The notes beneath the pieces were generated by a model. It did no database searches and was not told the DNA's origin. It was given only the letters and a program-made list of their open reading frames with translations. From the NCBI RefSeq assembly GCF_019320115.1, contig NC_089597.1, forward strand, positions 121,506,951-121,570,950: a stretch of DNA of 64,000 nucleotides, read 5' to 3'. This document shows, piece after piece, positions 36,601 to 47,478 of this stretch (position 1 is the stretch's first letter; the number at the start of each line of letters is the position of its first letter). A program made the position numbers and the translations under genes. The stretch comes from Miscanthus floridulus. Its lineage: Eukaryota > Streptophyta > Magnoliopsida > Poales > Poaceae.

Positions 36601-38421
36601 GATTCCAAAAAGTCCTCATTTTCTATTTTATGATTTTTGTACGAATTACTATGAATTATCAAAGTGGAGCATTCAAATCTGCAAAAATCAGAAAGAAAAG
36701 GAATCTAAATCTTGCATCGAGGACCCTGAAGTTTCCACAAATAAAACCCGAACGAACGGATCCTTTACTACACTATTCATCAGAGTCACTGTCTGTTCAC
36801 TTAACCCCCTGGAAAAGCTCCTATTCATGCGCGGGGTCCTCTTTCTTCTTCCTCAGGACGGCAGCAGGGAGTGGCCGGCCGGCTCGTGGCTCCGGTGGCC
36901 ATGGTCGTCGCCGACGGCGGTGAAGTGGCGGGGAGGGTACCTGGGCCTGCGCGCACACGCCGATGGCCTCGGCTCAGCCCGAGGTGGAGCGTGGACGGCT
37001 GGCCACGTGCGCATGCGGCTCGGCTGCGCATAGACTGACGGCGGCGGTGCTGTGGGGCACGACAGCGACGAGTGGCTTCAGGCGAGGGGTGCGGGAGTTG
37101 TGGCGCGAGGTGAGGGAGGTGGTGGTGCAGTCAATTTGGGTGGAGGGAGGCTGGAGACGAAGGAACAACGGCGGCCAAATCTCAAGCTCGCGGCGGCAAC
37201 CATGGCGGCCGCGTTCCGGAGCGTGCGCAGCACCAGAGAGCGAGGGAAGGAGAGTGGGGAGGCGAGTGAGTGCTCGGGCAGCTCGGGCGTTCGCATTTGG
37301 AGGCGCAGGGGCAGGGCAGCGCGTGGCGTGGAGGCGGGACGCGCGGCGGCAATGGAGTGCGCGCTCTGTTGCATGGCTGCCACGGAGACAAAACAACGAA
37401 CACGTGGCGTGCGTCTCTGTGCCCAACTTGGGGTCCGTTTTTGGGCCATCTCTGCTCCGAATTGGGCTATGGGCCTTGAAGCAAAATTATTCTCCTTCTG
37501 ATGCTCTACAAACTTGATTCAGGGTGCTCGGCCATTAGGCTATTGGATTAGCAGATAATTAGTACTAAACTTGATAGTGTCAGTGATTTGACAGCGACAA
37601 GCAAACATCCAAAATTGATGGTCGAAATGAAATGCAACTGGTGCCATCTTCTTGTATGTTCTTCCCCATCATGTAAGCTCCAACTTTTACATTTGGATCA
37701 ACTGAAGTTGCTTAGCAAAATTTGGAGAACGCGGAATGCCAACAGTGATGACAATGGATTCCAGACTTAGAAATTTTTCTAAGTACTGAAAACAGCTGTC
37801 AATTCAAAGTTCGAGCCTCGATTTGACTTACTTCCAAGCTGATCTAGCTCTTAGTCCAAAAACAAAGTTTGTTCTACATGATATGGACTACAACTTTCAT
37901 TTAAGGTCCAACCTCAAAACTGGTATAGAACCTACTGTTCTAGTTTGACCAAAGTAGGATCACTATGAAGCTTAAATTATCCTTTTTGCTCTATTGGAGC
38001 GTTTTCTTGGCATTTGCCCAACATGAACCTTTCATGACTTTTGTTGTAGAGTTCATCTAGAGTCATTTGGGCATGGTTGCAAAATTTGGTTGATGATCGA
38101 GAATTCCCTTCACTTTATAAAATAATTCAAGCAACGACATAACTCGTCATTTCATGTGACTTCTTGATTCCAAACTTCACGAAACTTTTCCATGGATCAA
38201 TATAGGTGGTTATTGATGTGAGACATACGAAGATATTCCAATAACACCACCCAAGCATATGTCTTGAAAAGGGGTCTATAGGCGAGCAAAGGTGCAATCT
38301 CCAAGTTTAGGTTGGGGCTCGTTTCTATAGGTTCGACCTTGACATCTTCATCATCACTTAATATACCATGTTTTAGCTCAAACCCATTGCTTAACTGGTG
38401 GCAAACACCTGGGGTGTTACA
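33679..38421 (-). repeat. 5' LTR of element C
   Basis: The exact length partner of 24531-29273, offset by 9,148 bp throughout. Begins TGTGATAGAACC on the plus strand. Confidence 0.95.
34404..34799 (-). other. 396-bp conserved LTR block, copy 3 (element C 5' LTR)
   Basis: Counterpart of 25256-25651 in the other LTR of element C. Confidence 0.8.
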
Positions 38422-38579
38422 CATACACTGGACTTTTATGCATTCAGATATCGCATTTGAAAATCAAGTTCCAACCACATGCCAAGTCTCATACGTTCGA
38501 AGCAACATACAATAGGTTACATGCCAACAAAAGAAAGGTCATCGCGATAGGACCTAGATACTAGCACAAGGCAACTAGC

Positions 38580-39569
38580 CTACTCCTCGGGGCCATCGTC
38601 GGGATCGAAAACGTCACCATCGCCCCTAGGTGAAACTACAGGCTCATCCTCGTTGTCGTCGTCGATATCCATGCCAGCGGCGTCTGGTGGAGCATATGGG
38701 CCAACCCCATTGTAGAGCACGTGAAACTCCTCGTGCAGGTTGCCGTTGTATTCCTCTAGCTCATCGACCCTCTGCAACAGAAGGTCCCTCTCGTCCCAGG
38801 CTTCATTCCTTTCCTGAACCAACTGTCCAATCATGTGGTCTGCATTGTTGTTGGCTTGAATCAACGTATGCACCCGCTGCATAGCTCTATCACCTCTCTC
38901 AACCGCCTAATCTCGCTGTAAGTTCATATCAGCCAACTGCTCCTGCAAGCTAGCTATAGCACGTGCCTATCTCTTCTTCTGCTTTCTCCCCTTGAGCTTA
39001 TCCTCACCACGCAAGCCAGTCAAAGTCCAGTAGGTACTCTCAAGACCCTCATACGCTCTGATGGCGGCGAACATAGCACTCATTACCTGGTTGTCGCTAG
39101 CCTATCCTTCAGCTGGACCTCTGACCAATGCACTTCCCTGAGGCTGAACCCAAATGGCATCACGAGGATCATCCCTAGGAAAAGTGCCAGCTAGAGCTGC
39201 TGCAAGCTCACTGGGAAATCTGCTCATAATATCCCTAATGACACGGAAGGCTGCTCCCTTTGCACCCTCAGTTGGAGTGCGGCCCTCAAACTCCAAGTGC
39301 CAACCATCCCAATCTAGAGCATCACCGAGCGCAGGAACCATGATCTCCACCACTGCGAGTCCATCCTCTGCTAACTGTCTCTCATTCCAAGAGTACACCA
39401 GCTCTTGACCCTCTGGGTACCCCACATCATGGAGCACTCTCCAAAGCAAAGTCGACATGCCAAACTCGCTCAAGAAGGTGTTCATGGTGTGGTGCTCCCT
39501 TAGGGCCAACGGACGTCGAGGTGCTCTTCCTCCAGTGGACTAACGGGCGGTTTGCTTTGTGCGGGCCAT
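38580..39569 (-). pseudogene. Element B extra ORF upstream of gag: histone H3 tail-like N-terminus, coiled coil, acidic tail
   Basis: One frame of 330 codons on the sense strand of element B, between the leader and gag. It starts MARTKQTAR, then a TAG, then STGGRAPRRPLA. Compared with histone H3 (counted after Met), residues 1-8 are identical, 9 is the stop, 10-13 identical, 14 Arg for Lys, 15-17 identical, 18 Arg for Lys, 19 Pro for Gln, 20-21 identical; similarity then ends. Residues about 28-156 form an unrecognised region (MNTFLSEFGMSTLLWRVL, LDWDGWHLEFEGRTP, FRVIRDIMSRFPSELA). Then comes a heptad-like Glu/Leu/Gln-rich stretch (QLVQERNEAWDERDLLLQRV) and an acidic end (DIDDDNEDEP, FDPDDGPEE). 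Further TAGs are at 39102, 38967 and 38907. The ATG at 39567-39569 is chosen because it begins the H3-like tail. I do not know the function. The architecture suggests a chromatin-interacting accessory protein. Confidence 0.8.
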
Positions 39570-40345
39570 CTGTAGCAAAATTTCTTTTATTACCTCAGGG
39601 AAACATATTTTAGGTGATACAACTTTTATCAAAATGAGATAATCAATTTATAAGGGGAGGAATGCATGACATGAATGAAATGCACAAGTAACATGATGTA
39701 TATACGTGCCGGACGTTCTCACAAACTTAGGAAATAAATAATTTCTAACGATGAATTCGGTGGCATACAAACGATCTCTCAAATACGTAACTAATACGTT
39801 CTACACGATAGCGTTGTTATGTACCTACAGAAGATTTATTTCAGCCCAATTCCCAATGAATGCATAAAAGCAGTAAAATTTTATCTACACGCTCTACACG
39901 AATCCCCAGATACATGTACAACGGTAGTAACTACCCAAACCATCGTCCTATTGACGGCATCGCCTCAACAGATGGAAGACCCATACATGAGATACCTTTG
40001 TAAAACATGCGTAAAACATGTAATTACTCCAGCATCATATAAGCATTCACCCTAGATCGGTGGTGTATCCGATCATGCTCTCACAACTCAAACTTACCGA
40101 GGCGTAGAGGCAAATGATCCATACATTACCACTCAAACAAGTGGCACTCATACAATAGCATGCCGTATGAGCGACGAAATAGAAATACGATGCAAGAACC
40201 CCAGTCAGTACTTAATTAAGCCACCTAAAGTCCTTAATTGGGCATAAAGGATATGACCACTGGCACACTTTATAGTTTGGAAATCACGTTTTTCAAATGT
40301 CTTTTTGTTTTAAATACACTTGTGAACAGTAACACGCTAAACCAT
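39570..40345 (-). other. Leader of element B between primer-binding site and the H3-tail ORF
   Basis: About 780 bp without a convincing frame. The part nearest the PBS (about 40077-40270) resembles the leader of element C (33345-33560): both contain CTCTCACAACTCA, GATCCATACATTACCA, CATACAATAGCA, GCCGTATG and GGGCATAAAGGA. This suggests a shared packaging or leader function. Confidence 0.6.
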
Positions 40346-40357
40346 GCTCTGATACCA
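40346..40357 (-). other. Primer-binding site of element B
   Basis: On the minus strand this reads TGGTATCAGAGC, complementary to the 3' end of initiator tRNA-Met, two bases inside the 5' LTR. Confidence 0.9.
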
Positions 40358-40359
40358 GC

Positions 40360-43300
40360 TGTAACAGAACCGACCAATTATACAAAATTAAGTAAGAAAA
40401 TCATCTGCCAGAGCAGACGATTTAGCAAACTTAAGCCCATATAACCCGGTAGTCCGTGAAATCACGAAGGATTTCAAACCAACTTCCATTCCAGCCAAGA
40501 TCGTAATAAGTTTAGCGGTCACCATCACATATTACATAAAAGTTCGCAATCTCAGATAATTCAGAGTTTCAACATAGTTATTACAAAACCAGTTCGAATA
40601 AAAGTAGCGGAAGCCATTTGTTCAAACCACACACACTCACGCGGAGTTCAAATATAGTGCCAGCGAATGATCATCTCCAACAAAAGCATCAGACGAGACA
40701 TAAGGAATGACCATGCCCATGGTCCTAAGCATCACCCATCGTAGGATAAAGACAGTTGATATAGTAGCCATAATACATCTGCCCATCTGCAACAAGTGGG
40801 AATAAAACCCTGAGTACGAGAGGGTACTCAGCTAAACTTACCCGACATAACCGAAAATAAGTGACACCAAGGATTATGAAGGGCTTTATAGTAGGGTAGC
40901 TGACTCATTTGCAAAAGAAGCATTTTTAGCATTGCAAGAACCTTTATAAAAGCATTATTGTCAAGTTAATTATTATTAACCTATCGACTAGATTTGCACC
41001 GATGCTAAAGCAAACACATGATTAAGCAGATAATGATAACCAATGATTATTAAACAACTTCCATAATGTCATATTCATTATAATTGTCCAAGTGTTCCAT
41101 AAACATTTACTACGATGAAGTAACTCAAGTCAAGTGCTCACTGTCCAGGAGCGATGGCGATTCGAATCGATTCCTAACCAGCTGATGATTTATTCCTTAC
41201 ACAAACCTCACTCACCCGCTAAAGTGAGATATTGATTACCGAGTCAACTATCCAGGAATCTCGAGTTTGCCAGGAACCACATGTACCCGGGGGCCGACCG
41301 ACTGCACTTTGGTCTTATCATCTCACCCCCATGTCCTACCACACCTGCTCCGGCACAGTGCGTTGCGGGCAATCTACTCGGCCCGAATAATCTCCCAGCT
41401 TCGCGGTTGGAAGGTACTTTATCCGGCCAGCTAAATGTAAGGCATGCGTTCAACATGACTCGAGGCCCAACAACGGTCGGTCCTTAATCGACACAGATGG
41501 AAACACTATAGTCAAAACTCTACAAGTCTCCATCCAGTCTCAACTTCATTTAACACTTAGTTATATCATGACTTCATAGTCATCCAAGCAGATCCAGGTA
41601 ACTACCTATAGCTCGTAGGTAACAGGAAATCACCCGACTTCTACCGGTCTAAGCCAGCTAAGCATTGACTCGACTGCGGATACCAGGGTAATAAGAATAT
41701 AGTATAACAAAGGTAAACAAGGTATAATGCAGCAACGGTTGCAAACAACTCCTGAACGTAATGCATCAATTAAAGTAAAGCATTAAATTAATAATTGCAA
41801 ACCGGGAGAAAATGCTCCGGGGCTTGCCTCTCTCGAAGGAGCTCGGACGGTGATTGGGGCACTCCGGAAGTTCCTCAACGTCCTCCTCGTCAGCTCCTAG
41901 CACTTCCTGAGGCTGCACCTTGAACTGCTCCTCGGGCTCCTCGGTTATGACGACTGGGCTCTTGGTTTGCGATCCTGTATGATGCAAATGTGCGTAAGTG
42001 CTTATACAATTGGTGCATCGGATGAGATGAATACAATGGATATGTTTGAATGCAAGGTAGTCAACATCATCCAAGAAAATATACTACAAGCACATGTCAT
42101 CTACTGCATTCTCTTCTACTACTAATATGTTAAGTCAACACATCTTATTAAATGCTTCAAAGATACACCAAAGCTTTACTAATTTCTTAATCACACATAA
42201 AGCAACACTTGATTAAACCCTAATTAATAATAGGTCTGAATAGCAACCTCTATTTTTATTGCTTAGAAAAATCTTAGAAATTTACCATAGCACATTACTA
42301 CCCTAAGTAGTCTACTATCAGATTTTTCATGGTATTTGAATGAGTGGATTAGCCTACACAAAAATAACAAGCTATTGCATGATTATGAACATAAAAATAC
42401 TTTGAACTGTGAAAAGTGTCAAACAGCAGAGTTAGTATTTTTCCTAGGTTCTTCATAGCATACAATGACTGTACAAAAATTATCATATGCATGTTTTATA
42501 TAAAGTTTGCTCTCCAACTAAAATAACAAAAATCAGCCATTAAAGGTACTTGAACTACACCTCAAAATTTTCCCACAGCACATGCATGAAACATATTTTT
42601 CCTAGGAAGTACATGACATAAGAATATTAACAAACTTGGAAATCATATTTTTCTGAAGCCTATAGATTTTTCTATACATTTTTCAAGTTATCAGCAATAT
42701 ACATGATTAAATAAAGTTCTATAGAAAAGTATCTCAAAAATGACATGCAATAATTTTTCCAAGTAGATCTGATGATAAGGAACCTAGAGAAATTTATTTC
42801 AACAGATTTGGAGCAAATTTGAGTACCCAAACATTTTCCAAACCATTTCTATTTTCAAATAATAAAGAAAAATGAAAAACAAATCATTCAATCGCTACTG
42901 GGCCAGCCTGCTGGAAGCACTCGGCCCACGGCCACATTTGGCCTGCGCGGCCCGAGCGGAGGGGAAAGGGAAGACGGCCCGGCAGGGCGTCGGCCCATGG
43001 CCTTTCGGCCTGGCTCGGCTGAGGCAGAGGCCACGCCGGCGCTGCGACGTCGCGGCGGCGCGGCTCGGCCACGAGGCCGGCGGCCATTCCCGACCATGAC
43101 AGGGCGAGATAGCGGGCACATGCGGTTCACGAGAAGATGGCGAAGGCGGGAAGGTAGCTAGGCAGGGTGGAGAAGAGTGGGAAGGGCGACTTCCACGGCG
43201 GCCGAGCACGGCGGCGCCATGGCCGACGGTGGCGAGGCTCGAGATGGCTCTACCTGGGCTCGATCAGTCGACACAGGCACGAGCACGATGTGCCGGAGAG

Positions 43301-44216
43301 CGAGGTGGGGCTGTGGCTGCACGAACGCTGGCCGAGGTGGAGGAGCCGCGGCGGATTTTGCCAGCGGGTGCGATGGCGTGGCGATGAGGAGAGCGAGTGC
43401 GCGCGGTGCTTGCGGAGAGGAGAAGCAGTGCAGGAATGAGCGAGTGAGCGCACTGGCTTTGGCAGGAGTAGGTGGGCGCGTGGGCGCGGGCGCAGGCCGG
43501 CTGCGACGCGCGACGACGTCGACGGCGCATGGCCGCCACGCGGCGGGCAAGCTCTACCGCGGTCGGGCGTGGCGCGGCGCGTCAGCGGGCAGGCACGCGC
43601 GGAGGCAGGCCAGGCGCGGCGCGGCAGGAGGCTGGCTGGGCCGGCTTCGGCCGTGGGCCAGAAGCGAGGCGGCGGCCCACGAAGGAGAAAACCCCTTTTT
43701 CATTTGTATTTTCAAGGAATTTTTAAATGCCAACTTTCAAATATTATTTTGAGCACGAAAATGACATCTTTTAAAAATGTACCAAAAATGAAAGTTGATT
43801 AGAATTTAATTCTCTACAACTTTGCTTTTATGACCAAAGCCAAATTCTTTCTAGATTTTGAATTGAAAAATCAAAGTCCATGTTTAACTCAAAACCCTAA
43901 TTTTTGGGAAATTATTTTGGAAGCAAAATTTTGAATAAATTTGAATACAAACCTTTCTCCAAAAATTGAACTAAATAACCCTAGATGATTTACAATAGTA
44001 GCCAAACATGTTTTACTAATCTAGCAAGCAAAATCAGGGCAAAACAATTCTAACAAAGGTATACAACATTCAGGTTTCACAACATGTTTCAAATATTTCG
44101 AAGCAGTGTTTCAATTGTTATTTACATGATTAGGCATGTATGATTAGGATGCTTGATGATGCATGATATGTATGATTTGCAGTGCCTAAATGCAGGCATA
44201 ACACCGGAGTGTTATA
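40360..44216 (-). repeat. 5' LTR of element B
   Basis: 3,857 bp, TGTAACAGAACC...GTGTTATA (terminal CA mutated). Its divergence from the left LTR is clearly greater than that between the LTRs of element C, in keeping with element B being the older insertion. Confidence 0.92.
41109..41504 (-). other. 396-bp conserved LTR block, copy 4 (element B 5' LTR)
   Basis: Counterpart of 16641-17036 in the other LTR of element B. Confidence 0.8.
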
Positions 44217-44527
44217 GCTATGCAGCCCCCTCCTCCGACGGTGGTGCCCCTCCTCCCCACTAGAGCGGCGGCCTTCTCTCCTCCCTCTCTCCCTCAAATG
44301 ACACGGGCGAGGAGGCTGAATCTAGCGGTGGGGAGGCCCAATCTGGGCTCCTCCTCGCCCTCACCGCCGGATCTAGGAGCGAGCGAGGCGGTGGTGGTGG
44401 CGCCCCTCCTCTCCTCTGGTGCGGTGGCCCTCTCCCCATAGTGGCGCTCCACCCGCTTCAACTCCAATAGTGGCGTGGAGGCCGAATCCGGTGGCGTGGA
44501 GGTCGGATCTAGCCTTCCCACGGCGGC
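44217..44527. other. CACTA-2 interior piece, low complexity
   Basis: CTCC- and GGTGG-rich sequence between element B and the solo LTR. Only Pro/Ser/Ala-rich frames, no recognisable gene. Confidence 0.4.
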
Positions 44528-47054
44528 TGTAACACCCTCGGTGTTACTCCCTAAATAAAACCAATAAATCATGTCATGAGCATCATGTTTATGTGACATT
44601 GCATTTGATAAACTGTGTAGATGAATTGCTTGTAACCTAAAATGGTTGATAAAAGTGTTAAATGAAAGTTGATCTAATAGTTCATGTTGTATCAAGTGAG
44701 GTCTGTAGGTGAGCATCGACCCCCTAGCTAGGTCTGCACGGGTCCCAGTTGGCGGGCGTAGCGGCTCCGTGCCAGCCAATGCCGCGCCGGTGAGCGCAAG
44801 GGCTTCGAGGACCTCCCCAATGCGAAGATGAGTCTTTTCGAGGGCCTTCGCGCATAATAGCTGACTAAAGGAATATGGTGCATAGTGGTCATGTTAATAG
44901 CAGGAAGCGTGGGGGCTTTTCTGCTAAAATGCTAACGCACGCGTGGGTTCCCCGTCGTGGGCCGCTTGCGCGCGTGGGCCGCTCCAGGCCAATTTGGTTT
45001 CTCTTTTTCGTAAAGAATTAGAAATAGCTTTATATTTTTATTCGAGAGCCAGTTTTTGTTTAATTAATATAAAATCTCGTATGTGCCTAAAAAATTGTGA
45101 AATAAATTTTGTTAGGTTTCTAAAATTATGATCTATCTGTTGGTGTAATTAATGTATGCATATACATATTGATACTAGGTGCTATTAAATTATTTGAAAG
45201 TGCTTAATATTATTAGGTTAAATATTATAGGAATTTTTGTGGTAAATTGATGATAGCTTTAGTCTTGAAATTTTTATGATAGCTTCATTGCATTATTATG
45301 TGTTTACTGTAATTTTTGTAGCCTCAAAATAGACCAAGCATTAGGGTAGTGAAATGCTCTTTGTTTCAATATACATTAAATCATTAGTAGAAATAAAGAT
45401 ATATCCTTAATTTATAAAAATAGTTGCTTGTTAGTTGAACCCGACACTTTGCTCGGTAAAGATGATAATTAGCTTAATATCTTAGTCAATAGAGCTAGCT
45501 TAGTAGCTTTATATGCGTATTTCTATTTTAAGAGTTGTTGTTGTCTAAATACTAAATAGCTGCATCAGCATGCATATAGAGAACGAGTCGGTGGAGATCG
45601 TGACCACCGACGAGCACGAGTTCAAAGAGTACGAGGAGGAGATTCTCATGCAGGAGGAGGTCCTAAAGCCACCATCGACTGACTTAGCTGACACCGCGCC
45701 TGCACAAGGCAAGCCCCGTTGCATAACCCCTTATTTTTTATATTCACTGTATATATATATATGTTATATGCATTTATGTTACAGGAATCTTATGAAACCA
45801 CCTGCATAGATATAACTATCCTATGAGTCCTACTAGTACAGGTTCAAGTAGCTGCTATGCTTAGGTTTTTGGTAGCATGAGTAACCTGTCGTTACTCACA
45901 ATTGGTGACTATTATAATTACTCATGATAAAAATGATGAAAGAAAAATGAAAACCGGGCAGTGATATGGTATGGGTTATGGTGGGTGTGATGAGTTGTGT
46001 CCTGCGGCCACGGGGCTTAACTTGGTTACACTGTTTTTTTCTGTCCGTGTCGATTGATGATCGTCCGTTGTTGTGGATGGTAGTCAGGTCACAGACTTAT
46101 TATCCTGAGTACATACTTGCTTATGGGAGCGGGAAGGCTCGTTATGCTCTTGCCATGGGTTTTGGCTCTTTGTGGACCGACTGATTGGAGGAGGGAAAAG
46201 ATGAAGGTCTAAGCACCATATTGAGACCGGGCCTCAAGTGTGGGGGCTTGGAGTCCAAGTTTGGATGGGGACCTAGACCCCATGATAGGAGTGAAATGGG
46301 TTGGTCTTGTTTGTTCCTGTGGTACAAACAAGGCGTGTGTTTTGGGATACTCAGCTGGGATACATTGGTTCACGAATCGTCGTTTCCGTGAGACGGTACG
46401 ACTTGGATATGGTCTAGCACCGTAGTAAGAATTGGAAGATGAAAGATGATGAAATATTTCTGATTGCTCAACCCTTGCTTGAAAGTAGAACAGGTGCTTA
46501 CCTAAAATGGTTAGCTAATGAAGCAGTCATGACTGTTAATAAAACTTGACTGTAAGGATGAAATATTAGTAATGCTTTCCGTAAACGAAAAGAAAACAAT
46601 AAACCTTACTGCCTATCATACCCTTGGAGTCGAGAAACTATTCCCACTAGTCGGGTAAGTCTTGCGAGTACATTGTGTACTTAGGGTTTATTTACCCCTG
46701 TTGCAGGTGCAGTTTGAGGAGTAGCTCTTGTGTGGAGAATTCTTCTGGTAGGCACAAACGGATCCTTGCATCGTTTCCGCTAGATGTTTATTTTCTTTCT
46801 GCTGTTTAATTATCGCACTCTGAACTCTAGTATTGTAATAAATAATTTTTAAGACCTCTGATTGTATAAAATGGACTAAGTATTGTAAACTCGTACTCAT
46901 TATTGGATTCTGGATGTAAAATGTGGATTGTTTCAAGTTCTCTCTTAGGGTGTGCTCGACGGAACTGTCCGATGTAGCTTACTTTAGGGGTGCTTAGTGT
47001 CTGGTGGAAAACGAGTGCCTCCGAAAGCGTGTTATTTCGGACGATTCTGCCACA
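44528..47054 (+). mobile_element. Solo LTR, Ty3/gypsy-like
   Basis: Begins TGTAACACCCTCGG and ends CGATTCTGCCACA, flanked by GCGGC (44523-44527) and GCGGT (47055-47059), a 5-bp duplication with one change. At 46656-46710 it carries TAAGTCTTGCGAGTAC, a GTACTTAGGGTTTAT element and CCTGTTGCAGGTG. These match, in opposite orientation, the U5-side region of elements B and C, so it belongs to a related gypsy lineage. No internal retrotransposon sequence remains. Confidence 0.75.
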
Positions 47055-47340
47055 GCGGTGTTCCTCCCCCTCCAACTCCGGCGAAGGCGTGGAGGCTGGA
47101 TCCCGTGGCGTGGATGCCACATCCGGTCTACCCACGGCGGCGCTCCTCCCCCTCCACCTCTACTTCAACTCCGGCGGCAGCGTGGGCCTCCCCGTGGCGG
47201 CGCTTCTTCTCCTCCCTGCGGCGGCGCTCCAACTCCAGCATCAACTCCCTGGCGACGGATCCAGCAAGCGAAGGCGGCGGCGGCGCGTGGATGGGCTCGA
47301 TGGGCTCGTCCACGGGCTTTCTTATTTTTTTGTTTTTTTA
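47055..47340. other. CACTA-2 interior piece, GC-rich
   Basis: Trinucleotide-rich (GGCGGC, CTCC) sequence open in several frames on both strands. No gene is supported. Confidence 0.4.
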
Positions 47341-47475
47341 GTTGATTAACCAAAGCGAACGGCCAACCGCCTCAGTTAAGGCCACGATTAACCATAACCT
47401 TTCGACCGAGGCGGTTAGCTTGCCCGCCTCGGTTAAGCCCTTTTGCCCGCCTCAGTTAAATTTTATGTAGTTGTG
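47341..47475. repeat. Subterminal repeat array and right terminus of CACTA-2
   Basis: Contains AACCGCCTCAGTTAAG, ACCGAGGCGGTTAG, CCGCCTCGGTTAAG and CCGCCTCAGTTAAA, then the terminus TTTTATGTAGTTGTG. Confidence 0.8.
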
Positions 47476-47478
47476 AAA

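Larger units (their letters stand above)
24531..38421 (-). mobile_element. Large LTR element without recognisable gag-pol, nested in element B (element C)
   Basis: Two direct LTRs of identical length (4,743 bp) flank a 4.4-kb interior. The element is bracketed by CATAC (24526-24530 and 38422-38426), which proves insertion into element B between gag and the extra ORF. A PBS and a polypurine tract are in the same minus orientation as in element B. The interior has no protein resembling gag, protease, RT, RNase H or integrase. A few phrases near 29440-29700 hint at very decayed pol. Its termini, PBS, PPT, leader and a 396-bp LTR block match element B, so element B-like elements probably supplied its proteins. 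Confidence 0.9.
15890..44216 (-). mobile_element. Chromovirus LTR retrotransposon, Tekay/Del-like (element B), interrupted by element C
   Basis: The element lies on the minus strand. Its 5' LTR is at the right, followed leftwards by the tRNA-Met primer-binding site, a long leader, an extra reading frame starting with a histone H3-like tail, gag, protease, reverse transcriptase, RNase H, integrase with chromodomain, polypurine tract and 3' LTR. Without element C and its 5-bp duplication it measures about 14.4 kb. The order PR-RT-RH-IN marks Ty3/gypsy, and the chromodomain plus LTRs near 3.9 kb point to the Tekay/Del clade. Coding parts share one frame apart from a single-base loss near 22255, but contain many stops, mostly TAG. 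No matching target duplication is visible (GTTGT on the left, GCTAT on the right), and the right terminus has CA changed to TA. Confidence 0.9.
12824..47475. mobile_element. CACTA element swollen by nested insertions (CACTA-2)
   Basis: The left terminus is CACTACTACATAAAA. The right terminus, in reverse complement, is CACAACTACATAAAA (one mismatch). AAA is duplicated at 12821-12823 and 47476-47478. Both ends carry arrays of AACCGAGGCGG-type subterminal repeats (12841-13130 and 47345-47458). Its own sequence is only about 1.4 kb, in four pieces (12824-13147, 15559-15889, 44217-44527, 47055-47475). The rest is a solo LTR, element B containing element C, and another solo LTR. No transposase is present, so it was non-autonomous before it was filled. 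The right piece encodes only low-complexity Arg/Pro-rich frames. Confidence 0.85.

Noticed and set aside
39154..39408. Plus-strand frame opposite the H3-tail ORF
   Set aside because: The minus strand is the sense strand of the retrotransposon and gives the H3-like start. The plus-strand frame is Ser/Pro-rich without features.
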